From contig CAJNDS010002828.1 of assembly GCA_905221605.1 (NCBI GenBank), forward strand, positions 1 to 62,500: 62,500 bases of DNA. Direction: 5' to 3'. Every line of letters begins with the position of its first letter. The first letter of the stretch is position 1. Of this stretch, positions 10,434 to 21,209 are shown in pieces. The translations under genes and the position numbers were made by a program. The DNA comes from Symbiodinium natans. Its lineage: Eukaryota; Sar; Dinophyceae; Suessiales; Symbiodiniaceae. The notes beneath the pieces were generated by a model. It was not told the origin of the DNA, did no database searches, and was given only the letters and a program-made list of their open reading frames with translations.

Positions 10434-13400
10434 TCAAGCTCCGCTGCGCAACCATGAGTCTGAATCTATTGGCCTCAACTTTAGCGTATAGGTCCACTCC
10501 CCACGACCGGGGCTTACCAGAAATTGCTGCGCGGTTGCCCAAAGTTTGGAGCCACCCTCGCCAACTCCACCCACTCCAGCGTGAGCTGTGTCCAAGTGGA
10601 CTTGCACTGGTCTTGACTTCAGTGCCTGCCTCGCTGGCAGCTTGTGTCTATGGGAAGTGCTTTCTAGCTCCTCCTGTGTCCAACGTGATGCCGACAGCTG
10701 CGCCCCACTCATGCGAGCGGGACGCTTTTCAGTTGGGGCATCTTCCGGTTTGTCCTGCTTCGTCTGCGTGTCGTCGCATGAGTAGGTTAGCATCAAGCCG
10801 TGACCGAATTCACCATCCGTGAAGGCTACCCAATGGACATCGGCTTTTCCTCCGTTCTCACTCGGCACAATGTAGTCCACATGCTCTGCATCAACGTCAC
10901 TTCTGTGAACTGCCCAATCCGCCGACACCTTTCGGTCCGGATAACTCTCGCCAGGACCGCACCCAAGCCAAGTCATTGTTGACAGCTTTGCAGCAAGAGC
11001 AAAATCCAGCCCAACTCGAGGAATCGCCGCCAGAGGCCGCAGCGGTCCAAGTGGCGCCACAGAGATACACACCACTATCTGTTGAGCCTCGAAGGAATAC
11101 TCCGATAAGGTTGATAAACACAGCCGCCCTTTACCTCTGAAGTGCTCCTGTACACGAAGCTTTGGACCTTCAGCAGCAGTGCTCCAGTCACCTGGCGATC
11201 ACACATCGCAAGTGCTACGACGACTGACTCACAAAGTCCACAGGCCAAACCCACAGGCTAACTACTGCAGCGGACCAAGGCACATGCTATCACGGATGAT
11301 TCCAGCTGATCCAACCCAGCAAGTTTCCACCTTGAAAGGTTATGTTCCACATACGGGCACTGCAGCCAACAAGGTCTCCAAGCCCGCGGCGATGCGTTGA
11401 GGGACAAGTAGCCATTGGCATCCAAAATCTGTCTGACGACTGGAACCTTTCAGCTGCATCGTGGCTGCCACTCGTGTCTCCGAAAACCTGCCAAACTCGT
11501 GACCCTGGCACTGACCCGAAATGCAGTCGGGCCTTGGTGAGCCAGGGCACAAAAAAGTCTACGCCACAACGGTCGTTGTCCTTGGCTCGCGGGCCCTGTT
11601 GGTGCCAGCTGTCAGATTGTGCCGGATGCTCTGAAGGCAAGGAGGAACGGAGGGTAAGAGAGAGGTGGGCTGGCGACGGTGGAGAGCTTGAAGACCCACG
11701 AGCCACGAGCTGAATGCATGCAAATGGGGTTCGTAGCCGAGTGTCAATTGTAGCACGCGTAAAGCCGTGCTGCGGCCCAGGCTTGGCAAGAAGCTCCCCA
11801 TTCATCCCGCACAGGGACGTCCTCAGCCAAGGTAGAAAAGGGAAAAGCTAGAAAGGAAGACAACCAACATGCACCAACATGACAACAGGCCACTGAGTCT
11901 GCGGGAAAGCAGAGAAATTGAGGAGATGGCAGCTTGCCCGCTTCGAGTCTGGCCGTGTATGTAGCTGATTTGACCGTGGCAGTGTCGCCTACTTTCTCCA
12001 GTTTTGCTGGCCCTGACGCAGACGTCTGAAGAAGAGGCGGGAGCGAACCTGCCGGTCGAAGTGGACACGCGCACACAACACGCACACGCTGTGACAGAGG
12101 TTCGGTGGGTACTGTAGGTCATCAGATCAAGATTTGAGGAGTCCACGACGATCGCCACTCGGTGACAGATCACCACACCGTACAGCACCAATACAACCCG
12201 AGCAATGGTGTTGACCGACAGGAATGCCCCTGAAAAGGAAAATATCGAACCATAAAGGTCTTCCGATGAAACTTTAGGCCAGCGAAATCGCTTTTGAACG
12301 TCTATGTTCGCCAGGTCTTTGGACGTCTGTGTTCGCCAGATGCCAAACTGTCTCTAATTGCGCTGTTTTGCGCGTGCTTTTGGGAGCATTGGAGTGTTCT
12401 TTCGTGTTTTGTGGTCTCTCGCTCTTTCGCTACACTTGGCGAAACCAGACGACGACGATTTCGATGTGGCGAATGTGGATGTCCAAAAGTTTTGTTTCCT
12501 GCTCCCACCTTTGCTTATCCTCCTTCTTTGACTGCTTCTCCTTCTTATTCTCCTTTTCCTGCTCCTCGCACTGAGTTTCTCCTGTGCTTGGCTCTAGGCT
12601 CCCTCGGCACCGTCACCGAAGAGACCCCTTGCGCAATTCTCAAGGCCTCCTGCTCCTTGTCGCAATGGATTCTCCCCCCTCCCTCGTTTGACAGGAGAAA
12701 CGGGAGACAGAAGTGCAAGGGCCTGAACACACCGTACCACCATCTGGATTGCCACTCACCGTCTTCGGAGTGGCCACCGTAAAGCAGGCATCGGCAACTA
12801 CGAACCTAAGTCTGCTCACAGCTGAGTGACTCGTATGATGCTTAATTAGGCTTAATTTGTGTACACAGAGCCGCTAGGCAGCTTTTCCGGTATCAGCTGC
12901 GTTCCGTCACCTTGCCGCGCCTGCAGAAACAACCACTGGCCACATTGTTGAAGGGTCGGAGCTGTCATCTCCACCAAAATCTCAAGTTCGCGCGATTCGC
13001 CTACAAGGAGGCACAGGCAGTGTACAAGCAGCGAAGAAACTCTTTGCACAAGCCCCAGCCCATGCTCAAATGGATGCGCAGCGTTCCGAGCATGTCCTCA
13101 CCTGGACGAATGCTTCCCATGTCCACATCCCCTCGGAAAGTGCACTTCTGCTCCACCCCAAGGGCATCAAAGGCGGACCTCAGACTCAAAACAGAGCCTC
13201 TGCGCAGCAGGAATCCTCAACTCAACCTTCTTTGCACGTCGAAGCCAACACAGGCCAGCCAACAGCAAAGCTTTGGGCCCAGAATGCATCTGCGTCACGC
13301 CACTAGCGACAAGTGCCCCAAATCTCGGAAAATGTACCGATTCTTGACCTGTGCGACTCTGTGCGACAGGGCCTAGTGGGTGCTCAGAGCTGAAGCTACA

Positions 13401-13708
13401 GCGTGTCACTGGGCGCGCCTGCTTCTGAGGGCGGCACAGAACCAGCCTACCACTACATGTGAGGGTCGCACAGAAACCACAGTCGCACTTCCTGCCCTGA
13501 ATTTCTGGACCATCGAGGAGTACTGCAGGTCTTGACATGCGAACAAGAAAGTCTTGAAAATCGGGGATCGATTCTCGATTTCGCAGGATTGCCCTGGCAG
13601 GAGGTTTTCTGGGACTCGGGCGTTCACCCGGACCAGTCGATGTTCAGAATCATCCGCGGTCGATTTGAGAAGCTGGAACTCCACGGGTTGTTGCAGCCGT
13701 TTGAATTC
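10434..13708 (-). CDS. beta-galactosidase exons: C-terminal domains
   Basis: From 13708 the frame gives EFKRLQQPVEFQ, the usual link into the second Ig-like domain. Another exon ends at 13102 (FRGDVDMGSIRPG) and joins across a GT-AG intron (13001-13101) to 13000 onward (ESRELEILVEMT). Domain 5 resumes about 11800-11755 (NGELLAKPGP ... FTR), crosses a probable GC-AG intron (11596-11754) to 11595 (AKDNDRCGVDFFVPWL), and ends in a long exon of about 11075-10434 carrying WLGCGPGESYPDRK, YIVPSENGG, TSHRHKLP and the terminal LKLRP strand before the stop. The about 1 kb between 12.85 and 11.80 kb is probably intron. Exons within 13.6-13.2 kb and 11.5-11.1 kb are not resolved. Confidence 0.8.
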
Positions 13709-16700
13709 CTGCCGGACACAAGCCAATCTCTTTGAGATGCCTTTTGGAGCGGCTTGGGTTCGAGATGCACAAGCCGCCTGGTACGCTGGATGCGGCGTGC
13801 GGTCGGGAAACAGAATCCCATCCAAGACAAAGTTTCGGTCTTGTCGTCCACTAGCTTTGCCAAAGTCTCCGCCATAAGCATATTCGCCTCACAATCCGTG
13901 GGTATTTATCCGTGGGTATTTGGGCAGATTTGGGAAGGCTCGCCCCTGGAAACTCAAGCACAGCAACGACAGGCTGCCTTCCAGCCAGGCTTCTCGCTGA
14001 TGCTTTCCCTTCATATCGGGATCCAGGATCTGGGCCTTGTGCACCTTTTGGTACCCCCGAAGATTGAAAATGCCTATCCACCACCAGCGGCCAAATCCCC
14101 AGAGCAGGCACCTTCAGAGCACCATCAGCCCACTCCCAGACGAATCCTCCCTGTATGCATCGATGCTCCTTAACAGCCAGGAGCTTCCAGGTTTTCACAC
14201 GTCGCTTTGTGCGAACCGAGCAAATACCGTCGTGCACCTTTGCCATGTTTTGTTTGCATGCCTTTCCGCAAGGTAGCTTGCGAAACAAGAAAGCAACACA
14301 CCCCAAAGCCGTGTACCCGGTGTACCAACGCAGTACCCAATGCACATCCATGCACAACCACACGAAACGGAGCAAGCCCGAAGCAGCACACGATACTCTA
14401 GCACAAGCCCAAGCCAGTGCACCACAATCAAAGTCCGCCCTGGGTCGGAAGGGACTACTTGGCTGGCTTCGCGCACGTTGCTTGCCTGGAAGGCAGCATG
14501 TCCATTTCTTTGTTAGCATGCTTTCCCTGCTTGACCTTGCTTCTGTCAGTCAGGTGCATTGTAAGGGAAATCACCCTGCCTACGTTTGGACCATGTAAGG
14601 ATTCGCTGACGCTCTGTCCCCGTAGCCACTCAAAGGTGCTTTGTGGCTTGTGACGTCCTAAAGGGTTACCTTGCAGAGCAACCACGTGCCCTTGGGATAC
14701 GGGTCTTAGAAAACAAATTCGAGGGGAGACACATTGAGGAATTCTCTGCAGGTGGACACTGCAGCATCTTTGCAGGGTTCTCTGGAAGGGTTGGTACGGA
14801 TATTCGGCGCGCTTTTCTCGGGATGTTCGCCGGGATGGTCGGGGGGCAACACTTGGCTCAGGCAAAAACCCTTTCCGAAACAAACTCCCACTGTGGTAAA
14901 CGTTCTCATGTGTAAAAAAACCTGCACGTGTACGACAGCTCACGACCCTTGCAGACGTTATGCCCTCAGCCGTGAGTCAGGCGCAGAGGACCAAAACAGC
15001 TCCCAGTAGGAGTGTAGGGAGCCGTTCGAGTTGCCAAGGGCATGGCTGTATTCGCAGAGGATGACCTGGCCCGACCCTCTTAGCACAGTGCACATAGTGC
15101 TCAGTGTTCATACTCCCAGCTTGCTGGGATCGCAGCTGCTTTAGCAGCAAATGTGTGGACGGAGGCTCTGCAGCCGGTTTGCAGGTCGAGTTCTGGGGGC
15201 CGCCAAGGGTAGGATCATCGGTGGTGACCAGTACCTGAGTTGAATACAGCCTAATACTACGACGAAGAGATGCGCAGAGACAAAATACCGTCTGATGGCG
15301 CATCATGGTTTGATTTGCAGCAGCGCCGCATGGGACATATGATGTCACTGGATGCACCTCGCCACCAAAGCACCATAGGAAGTCAGAAAACTGCTCTCAA
15401 ACTGCCAGAACCCTGAGCCTTGCCTTGCCCATCTCCGCAGAGCAGGACAGCATCGTTGATACAAGTTGCCCCTTCATACTGGACCGGACGTTGCTGGGGA
15501 TCCCACCGGCGCAAAGACTCCGCGCCCACAGCGAAATTTGGTCCCCACCCACTCTCGTTTCCGAGGGACCAGGCAATCACGCAGCTGTGGTTCTTTGCCC
15601 GCTGGAACATGTTGAAATGCCGGTGAAGGAATTGCTCCTGAAAGGCCTCCCGCGAGAAGCACCAACATTAAATCTACAGTGAAGCCAGAAAGGCCTCCCC
15701 ACCAGAAACCTGGCTAGCCTGGTCACAAGCAGGAAGCGAGATGGCGACGTTCTCCACGAAGCCATGAGTTTCGATATTTGCTTCGTCAACCATGTAAAGA
15801 CCATGTTCGTCGCAAAGCTCGTACCATCTGGGATGATGAGGATAGTGAGAGTTGCGAACTGCATTGAAATTCCCCTTCTTCCTTTGCTGGAGGGGGCAAG
15901 CAAAAATGCAAGCTATGCAACCTGGCCAACTTAACATCATGCGGACGAGGCTCAAGAGCTCTATATCTTTGAGCATGTCTTCGGCATTAATCGCCTTCCC
16001 GCGGTGTGGATGCATCTCGTGCACATTGGCACCTGCAACCACGATCGGGCGGTCGTTCACGCAAAGCTGTCCTTCGACAATTGTCACTGTACCTTTTCGG
16101 CATGCATCGCAAAGCAAAAGGGTTTGACAAAATGCTGACAAAATGCAGTGGCCCAACTGGTACCCAGCAACAAATTGCAATCGAAGGCACGAAAACCAAT
16201 CTGCACACGTTCAACCTGGATCGGTGTGCCAGAAGGCTCCGTGAGCTCAAGCTGTAGCGTGTACAGGAAGGGAACCTGTCAGAAACGAATGGAACGAGTG
16301 CTCAATGACTTGGACATGCCTCCATGATGCTGATCGCGTCTGCTACAAGTACCATGGGTTTTAATGAGCGGGGGCGGACACAAACTATCTCACCAAATTG
16401 TCCATCATCTCCAGTGGCGCATTCGGTTCTTGGGCGCGGGTCATCATTCTAAAGGTGTGGCCTTCCGAGGTAGACAATGTTCGCCAGGCACGTTTGACGA
16501 ACATGGACGATAAAGGAGTCTAGTCTGAAACAGGTTGAAGCTTAATGAAATTGGACAAGGTCTGCAAATTTTGAAGGCCCCTGGAAGGACAAGCCACTGA
16601 GCCTGCCCAGCCCCTGTCGTAGCTCTTAAAGCTCCACTCAGAACTCTCAGAACTTATATGCCTTCAAAGGTCAGAATCGAGAGTGCTTTTGTACCAAGAC

Positions 16701-18974
16701 GCTTTGCAGTAAGAACCCTTCTGCAGTTGAACAGCTCTGCACACAAGATGAGCGAGTCCAGTTTTGGCAAGCACCCTTTTCAACATGGCCAGATTGTGCC
16801 TCAGCGCTCCATTTCTGAGCTCCTGGAACGCGCAATTCTGCTTCTACACCTGCAGTGGCTGCAAGATTTGCTGGCACAGGGCAGGGGCCAGCACAGGTCG
16901 TTCGTTTGAAACCAGAGACTGGGCGCGGCACTCCAAGTGGGTCCGTCAGTCGTGGACTGGGGCGGAGTAGCTGGAGTGGCGCGTGCGGTCGCAGCAATCT
17001 CAGACTTCCCTCCGAGTAAAGTGACCTTGAGAAGCTTGTTGCTGGCGGCTGGCCCGGCAAGCTGACACTGAACTTGCAAGATGCCGTCATCAGCTTCGTT
17101 GAAGAAAGTTCGAGTCTGATAGTCCTTGGAACTTGGCACGCCTCCTTCGTGTGGAGTGAATGACATGCCGAGCCTGCTCCCGAAGGCAACTGTTTGGGTC
17201 ACTCAGTTCGGCTGAGATTCGGCAATGCGGCCTGCTTCAGGTACCTCGCAGTTCCGCATTGTTCCGGCGGGGCAGATACGAACGGCATCGAAAGGCCGCA
17301 ACCAAAGCAACAGCAACAAACACAGCAGCCAAGCGGCGAAATGCAACTCAACCTCACGATGGATCCCGAACAGCCACCACTGGTCCTGATCCTGGCAGCA
17401 TCACACCGAAATGGATCGGCCTAGACTTCGGCTCTTTCGACAGCCCTTGAAGCCTTGGGTGGTGCGGCTCTTCCCAAGCACACAGCAAGAGCATGCAAAG
17501 AGCCCCCAGGCCTCGAGGTACGACCCATCGCACCAGCTTGGCACCATCGCCACAAGCACCTGGAAAAACATGGACTGCGCACCTGTCCCGACCCGGTGAA
17601 CGTGCAAGATAACTGCAAAAGATCATAGAACCAACTCCAAATATGAAACTGCATGGGTCCAAGTCGCGTGATCCGTGCAGTCTGGCAAGTGCTGCTCAGA
17701 CAGCAAGGCGGCTGTCGCTGAAGCACCTGCGAAACGACGAGGGCAAGAAGCATCCACAAGGGCCACTTCGCAGCACTCGGGGGCAGCTGACGGGGCCCTT
17801 TTATCATGATTCTCCGCAAATTTCCGGCCATCAGCTTCAACAACATAACGCTGATGACAAGCACCCCCCCCCCCCCCCCCCCCCCCGCTCCCGTTTCTCG
17901 CCTACAGACCTCACTGCCCTTTAACTCGAAATGCTCGCATGGCCGGATCAATTTGGCTGCCCGTGGTCCGATGGAGGCCTCGTGAATCGACGGCTTTTTG
18001 ACTGCCGATGAGCACGTCTGTGATGTCAAACTCGGCAGCTGTCATCGAATCTTGAGAGTACCCAACATACCTGAGGATGCCCAGAAATCATGGTCTCAAG
18101 GGAGCATGGGCGCAGCCGCCTATATAAATCCAGGTAGCTGGCCATCCACCCACACCATCACAGCGGAGCCCACAGCATGGAAAATCAAGTGGGCACGCCG
18201 GCCTTGCAAGGCCTCTGTGGGAACATTGAATGTTGTCCGATAAAGACCTGCAGCTGGACTCAGTTTCGCGCAAAACCACGAGTTTGCTTCTTTTGTGCTC
18301 TACACTCTACACTCTACACTCTACACTCTACACTCTACACTCTACACTCCACAGTCCACAGTCTGCACTCTACATTTCTATGCACACGTGCCAGTTGGCC
18401 CTGCCTGTGGGATTGTCGTGCGAAACATAGGGTGCCAGGAGCACGGGTAGCGAAGTGTAGGGGAAGGAGATGTTGGTGTAGACCGGAGGTGACATGCCCA
18501 GCATCCTTTGTTGAGCAGTACAAGCAGCCTTCTTGGCTCAAGAGCTCCAAAACGGACAACTTGATCCGAGCGGCTGCCAGTTTGATGGAATGGGGACTTC
18601 ATTCCACTTGCTATCATCGAAAGACAGCGCTCTGGCCTGGGCATAAGCCTCGATTTTGAAGGATTCGAGAAGCAAAGAAGGCATGTGAAGCCTGTATTCA
18701 TGTATTCACCACATTCACCATGCAACAAGATCTGGCCTCTGCCGAGTGTGGATTCCGAAACAGCTGCAGACGCCAAGGCTTGCCGCCGAGATCCTGGATG
18801 AAGGGCGACCGTTGCCCTTCGGAGGCAACCTGAGCTGTGCCATCCCTGCAGGCACTTGCGGCGTGCGGGGGGGGTGCTGCTCATCCCACTTTTGCACATG
18901 AAGAGGCTTTGGTGTCCGGGAAATAGCGCAACGGCGCATGCGCACGCCTCGGCTGCCAGCATGGTTCTGCGCAC
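10434..18974 (-). CDS. LacZ-type beta-galactosidase (GH2), multi-exon gene
   Basis: The gene reads from right to left and encodes all five domains of a bacterial LacZ-like family 2 glycoside hydrolase, which cleaves terminal beta-D-galactosides such as lactose. Order: N-terminal sugar-binding jelly roll (about 18.83-17.35 kb), Ig-like domain (17.17-16.2 kb), TIM-barrel (16.2-13.7 kb), second Ig-like domain (13.7-12.9 kb) and the LacZ domain 5 supersandwich (11.8-10.4 kb). Both catalytic glutamates are present: the acid/base in WSLGNESG (Glu codon 15554-15556) and the nucleophile in ILCEYSHALGNS (Glu codon 15051-15053). The coding sequence is cut into more than 20 exons, some under 50 nt. GC-AG introns dominate, with a few GT-AG and one GA-AG; acceptors are AG|G. 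The stop is at 10434. The 5' end is uncertain: an ATG at 18974 opens a Cys/Ala-rich leader that could be a targeting sequence. The gene looks intact. Confidence 0.9.
12299..12345 (+). repeat. tandem duplication inside a beta-galactosidase intron
   Basis: ACGTCTATGTTCGCCAGGTC is followed immediately by a near-identical ACGTCTGTGTTCGCCAGATG unit. A related TGTTCGCCAGGCACG word occurs in another intron of the same gene at about 16478-16492. This may be a small dispersed repeat; the sample is too small to define a family. Confidence 0.5.
13709..17173 (-). CDS. beta-galactosidase exons: Ig-like and catalytic barrel
   Basis: Exons: 17173 to about 16950 (Ig-like, ADDGILQVQCQLAG), about 16852-16800 (ELRVPGAQKWSAE), 16275 to about 16179 (VPFLYTLQLEL), 16092-15954 (IVEGQLCVNDRPIVVAGAN, VHEMHPHRGK), 15881-15758 (NFNAVRNSHYP, VDEANIETHGF), 15646-15463 (acid/base Glu), 15357-15330 (28 nt, DIICPM), 15234 to about 15180, about 15070-14964 (nucleophile Glu), 14150 to about 14110 (GGFVWEWADG) and about 13892-13778 (YGGDFGKASGR, LFPDRTPHPAYQ). 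Introns: 17174-17347 GT, 16276-16799 GC, 15882-15953 GA, 15647-15757 GT, 15358-15462 GT, 15235-15329 GC, 14151-14963 GC, and 13709-13777 GC into the next block. The intron ending at 16093 can start at 16178 (GC) or 16163 (GT). A short exon may be missing between 14110 and 13892. Confidence 0.85.
15882..15953 (-). other. GA-AG intron in beta-galactosidase
   Basis: The 72-nt intron begins GAGCC and ends CAAAG, followed by G. Splicing here gives DMLKDIELLKKGNFNAVR, which aligns without gaps to the E. coli LacZ block between helix and strand preceding NAVRCSHYP. No GT or GC donor nearby keeps both frame and length. GA donors are a known dinoflagellate oddity, and this is the clearest case in the window. 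Confidence 0.75.
17348..18829 (-). CDS. beta-galactosidase exons: N-terminal sugar-binding domain
   Basis: Exons resolved by frame and similarity: 18829-18737 (RSPFIQDLGGKPWRLQLF), 18636-18575 (FDDSKWNEVPIPSNWQ), 18505-18405 (VYTNISFPY ... DNPTG), 18247-18139 (LYRTTFNVP ... VMVWVDGQ), 18070-18016 (YVGYSQDSMTAAEFDITD), 17559-17512 (VLVAMVPSWCDGSYLE) and 17391-17348 (DQDQWWLFGIHREVE). Joined, they reproduce the family landmarks PSNWQ, YTN, NPTG, GYSQDS, EFD and DGSYLEDQD-W--GI-R. Introns 18637-18736, 18506-18574, 18248-18404, 18071-18138 and 17392-17511 all begin GC. Intron 17560-18015 begins GT and gives a join a few residues shorter than E. coli LacZ, so a missed micro-exon is possible there. 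Confidence 0.85.
17864..17886 (+). repeat. poly-C tract (23 C)
   Basis: An uninterrupted run of 23 C within the 456-nt beta-galactosidase intron 17560-18015. It has no coding meaning. Its exact length is the kind of feature that sequencing often misreads. Confidence 0.85.
18301..18349 (+). repeat. 7-bp tandem repeat (TACACTC)7
   Basis: Seven exact TACACTC units followed by degenerate CACAGTC copies. It lies wholly inside the GC-AG intron 18248-18404 of the beta-galactosidase gene, so it explains much of that intron's length. Confidence 0.9.
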
Positions 18975-19648
18975 CGTTCTGATGTCACCATGTCATCGGC
19001 TGTGCTGCAACCTCTGGCAACAGGCACTTAAGATCCCGACAGCTTCCTTGGCTCACAAGGATTGCATCAAAGAATTGGCAATTGGCAACCAAGGGTACAG
19101 ACCTCGAACCGAATTGAAAACAAGGGAGGACTTGCCTCATGCAAACGCCCAGCACTCTGGCTTATCCCCCTCCGTTGCAGAGCATCCATCACATCTCTAG
19201 ACGAAAGCGGCCCATGTCAAAACCGACAGTAAGATACCATCCGAGCTAGTTTCTCGCGACGAGTTCACGAAATTACCGGTGGGAAAACCCAGGGGCGAAC
19301 GCTCCCCATTCTGCTATTTCGTCCCCCTTCGTGCCATGTCCGGTCAGCTGGATCTCGGGCGGCAGGCGGACAGATGATCTAACCGAATCAAACTTTTGCA
19401 GAGAGGGCTACCGGAGGCTTAAGGAGTCTGATGGAGCGCCGGCAAGGGTTCCTGCGCGCAGAGAGTGTAAGGATGCTCAAAGGCAGGTGTCTGATGAGCG
19501 AAGACAGCAGGATCTTCCCAAGCACGTCTGCGACAACAGCGCCGCGGAAGCCACATGATACGTTTCAGAAAGATGACCTGAAGGCACCATGATGCACCAT
19601 GACACTGCGAGGCTTTAGCTGCCGAAAGCCCATCCCTACCAGCGTAAG

Positions 19649-19650
<2 letters not shown>

Positions 19651-19686
<36 letters not shown>

Positions 19687-19728
19687 GAGAGAGATAGAGA
19701 GAGAGAGCGAGAGAGAGAGAGAGAGAGG
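19651..19728 (+). repeat. (GA)n microsatellite
   Basis: Nearly pure AG dinucleotides with three interruptions (GATAG twice, GCGAG once). It creates artificial Ser/Leu-repeat frames on the minus strand, which I do not annotate as genes. Confidence 0.95.
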
Positions 19729-21101
19729 TGCCTGCAGCGCACAAAGCTCCAAGTGTAGACTGAGCAAATGCTTCCGAGGCACAGCTTTGAGCAACAGCAA
19801 GCGCCATTTCCAGGCATGCCAGTGGCAGAATCCCAGAAATATCACGGCAACAGCTGCTCCAAACCAAGCGCTCATCCTTGGTGATACGGGCTGTGCGAGA
19901 AACTTGTTCTTTCATTCCGCTCATAGGCATGAAGGAGCAAACAGATCACGGTCGATCGAGCTTGCATGAAAGAGTCAGCTCATTCATGTAACCAAAAGCC
20001 ACGCGTTCACTCCATGAGTAAGTTCCTCTGCTGTATCACTGTATCTATTCCTTGTGTGTGCGTGTGTGTTGCAACGCACTGGAATCTCCACGCGTGAATC
20101 CGGTGGCTGCCATAGGTACAAGATAGTTTCAGTTTCGGTTTTTGACTTGACTGAACATGGTCTGCGGCTGTAAAAGCAACACAGCTGCGGTCTGCGGTCT
20201 CCTCACGAACTGCTATGGCAAGTGCTGTTGCAGGCACCCAGCCTAAATCTGGAATCTCGCGGTCCCGCAAATGAAAAGGGCTGTCCAGCTACTGCATTAT
20301 CTGCACTTGATCTCAAAGCTCCAAAGCAGCAGAAGAGTCACTAGAAGCATAGTAGTCCCTCATCTACGGCAATAAGCACGGCCAAGCTTTGCTATACTAC
20401 GCTCCTTCGTAGTACTACCGCTGTGCAAGATTTCCGTCGCCAGCCTATTGTCTGAGGCTGGAACTCGTAGCCAAGGCCCAATCCGACCAACACAGCCGAT
20501 ATCGTCAGAAGGAAGGTGTTCAGTCCCCTTAGTTGCGTTCATGGTGGGGGGCGCTCCGCAGGTCGCACAATTCAGGCATCCTCAGGGCCAAACTCGTAGT
20601 GGTCCGGACCACCCTTGGTCCCTGAAGGCCTGCCAGAATGCACACCCGGAACACTCGAAAAAAGCATGGCCGCACAGCGGGCATGGCAGGTGTTCTCGTG
20701 TGCCTCCCCGGGCCACCGGGGATGGTTTGAACAGAGGCCTGGGTGCTCACGGCTTCTGGGCCAGCGATGACGTCCTCCGTGCACGCGTTGCAACCAACAT
20801 GCACGCGCACAGAAAAGCACCCGCTTTGCATGGCCTAAGACCCTGCATGAACAACATGTCTTCAGGATGATGAAACTCACAGGTTTTCTTGGCACAATCT
20901 GAGCCATCTCGGGTGTGAGATAACATGGTGATACTTTTTCCAGCTGACCAAGTTCCTTACCATGCACACGCCTTACCCAAACGCCCCAGAAGCATCACCC
21001 ACCCATTGTGCTCAACCCGAAGCAACATATTCTATTCTGCTGCCAACATCCTGGGAGCATCTGGGAGCATGCTCTCCGAGCATGAGCGCCGTTCACTCAT
21101 A

Positions 21102-21105
<4 letters not shown>

Positions 21106-21151
<46 letters not shown>

Positions 21152-21209
21152 ATTATTATTATTAGTATTCTTATTATTTTTTATTCTTATTCTTCTTATT
21201 ATTATTATG
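21106..21209 (+). repeat. (TA)n followed by (TTA)n microsatellite
   Basis: About 20 TA dinucleotides pass into TAT/TTA trinucleotides and then TTATTCTT variants. Just before it are two copies of CTGGGAGCAT in tandem (about 21051-21070). This is simple-sequence DNA, and the frames through it are artefacts. Confidence 0.95.

Noticed and set aside
12294-12782. 162-codon plus frame.
   Set aside because: It lies in what is probably a long intron of the beta-galactosidase gene on the other strand, with low-complexity Ser/Pro/Cys composition and no motif.
18521-18542. Sequence resembling the dinoflagellate spliced leader (17 of 21 positions) on the plus strand.
   Set aside because: It lies inside the 69-nt GC-AG intron of the beta-galactosidase gene, on the opposite strand to the gene, with no gene downstream on the plus strand. 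Chance similarity is the simpler reading.
19418-19930. Open minus-strand frames rich in Ser-Leu repeats.
   Set aside because: They are direct translations of the (GA)n microsatellite at 19651-19728.
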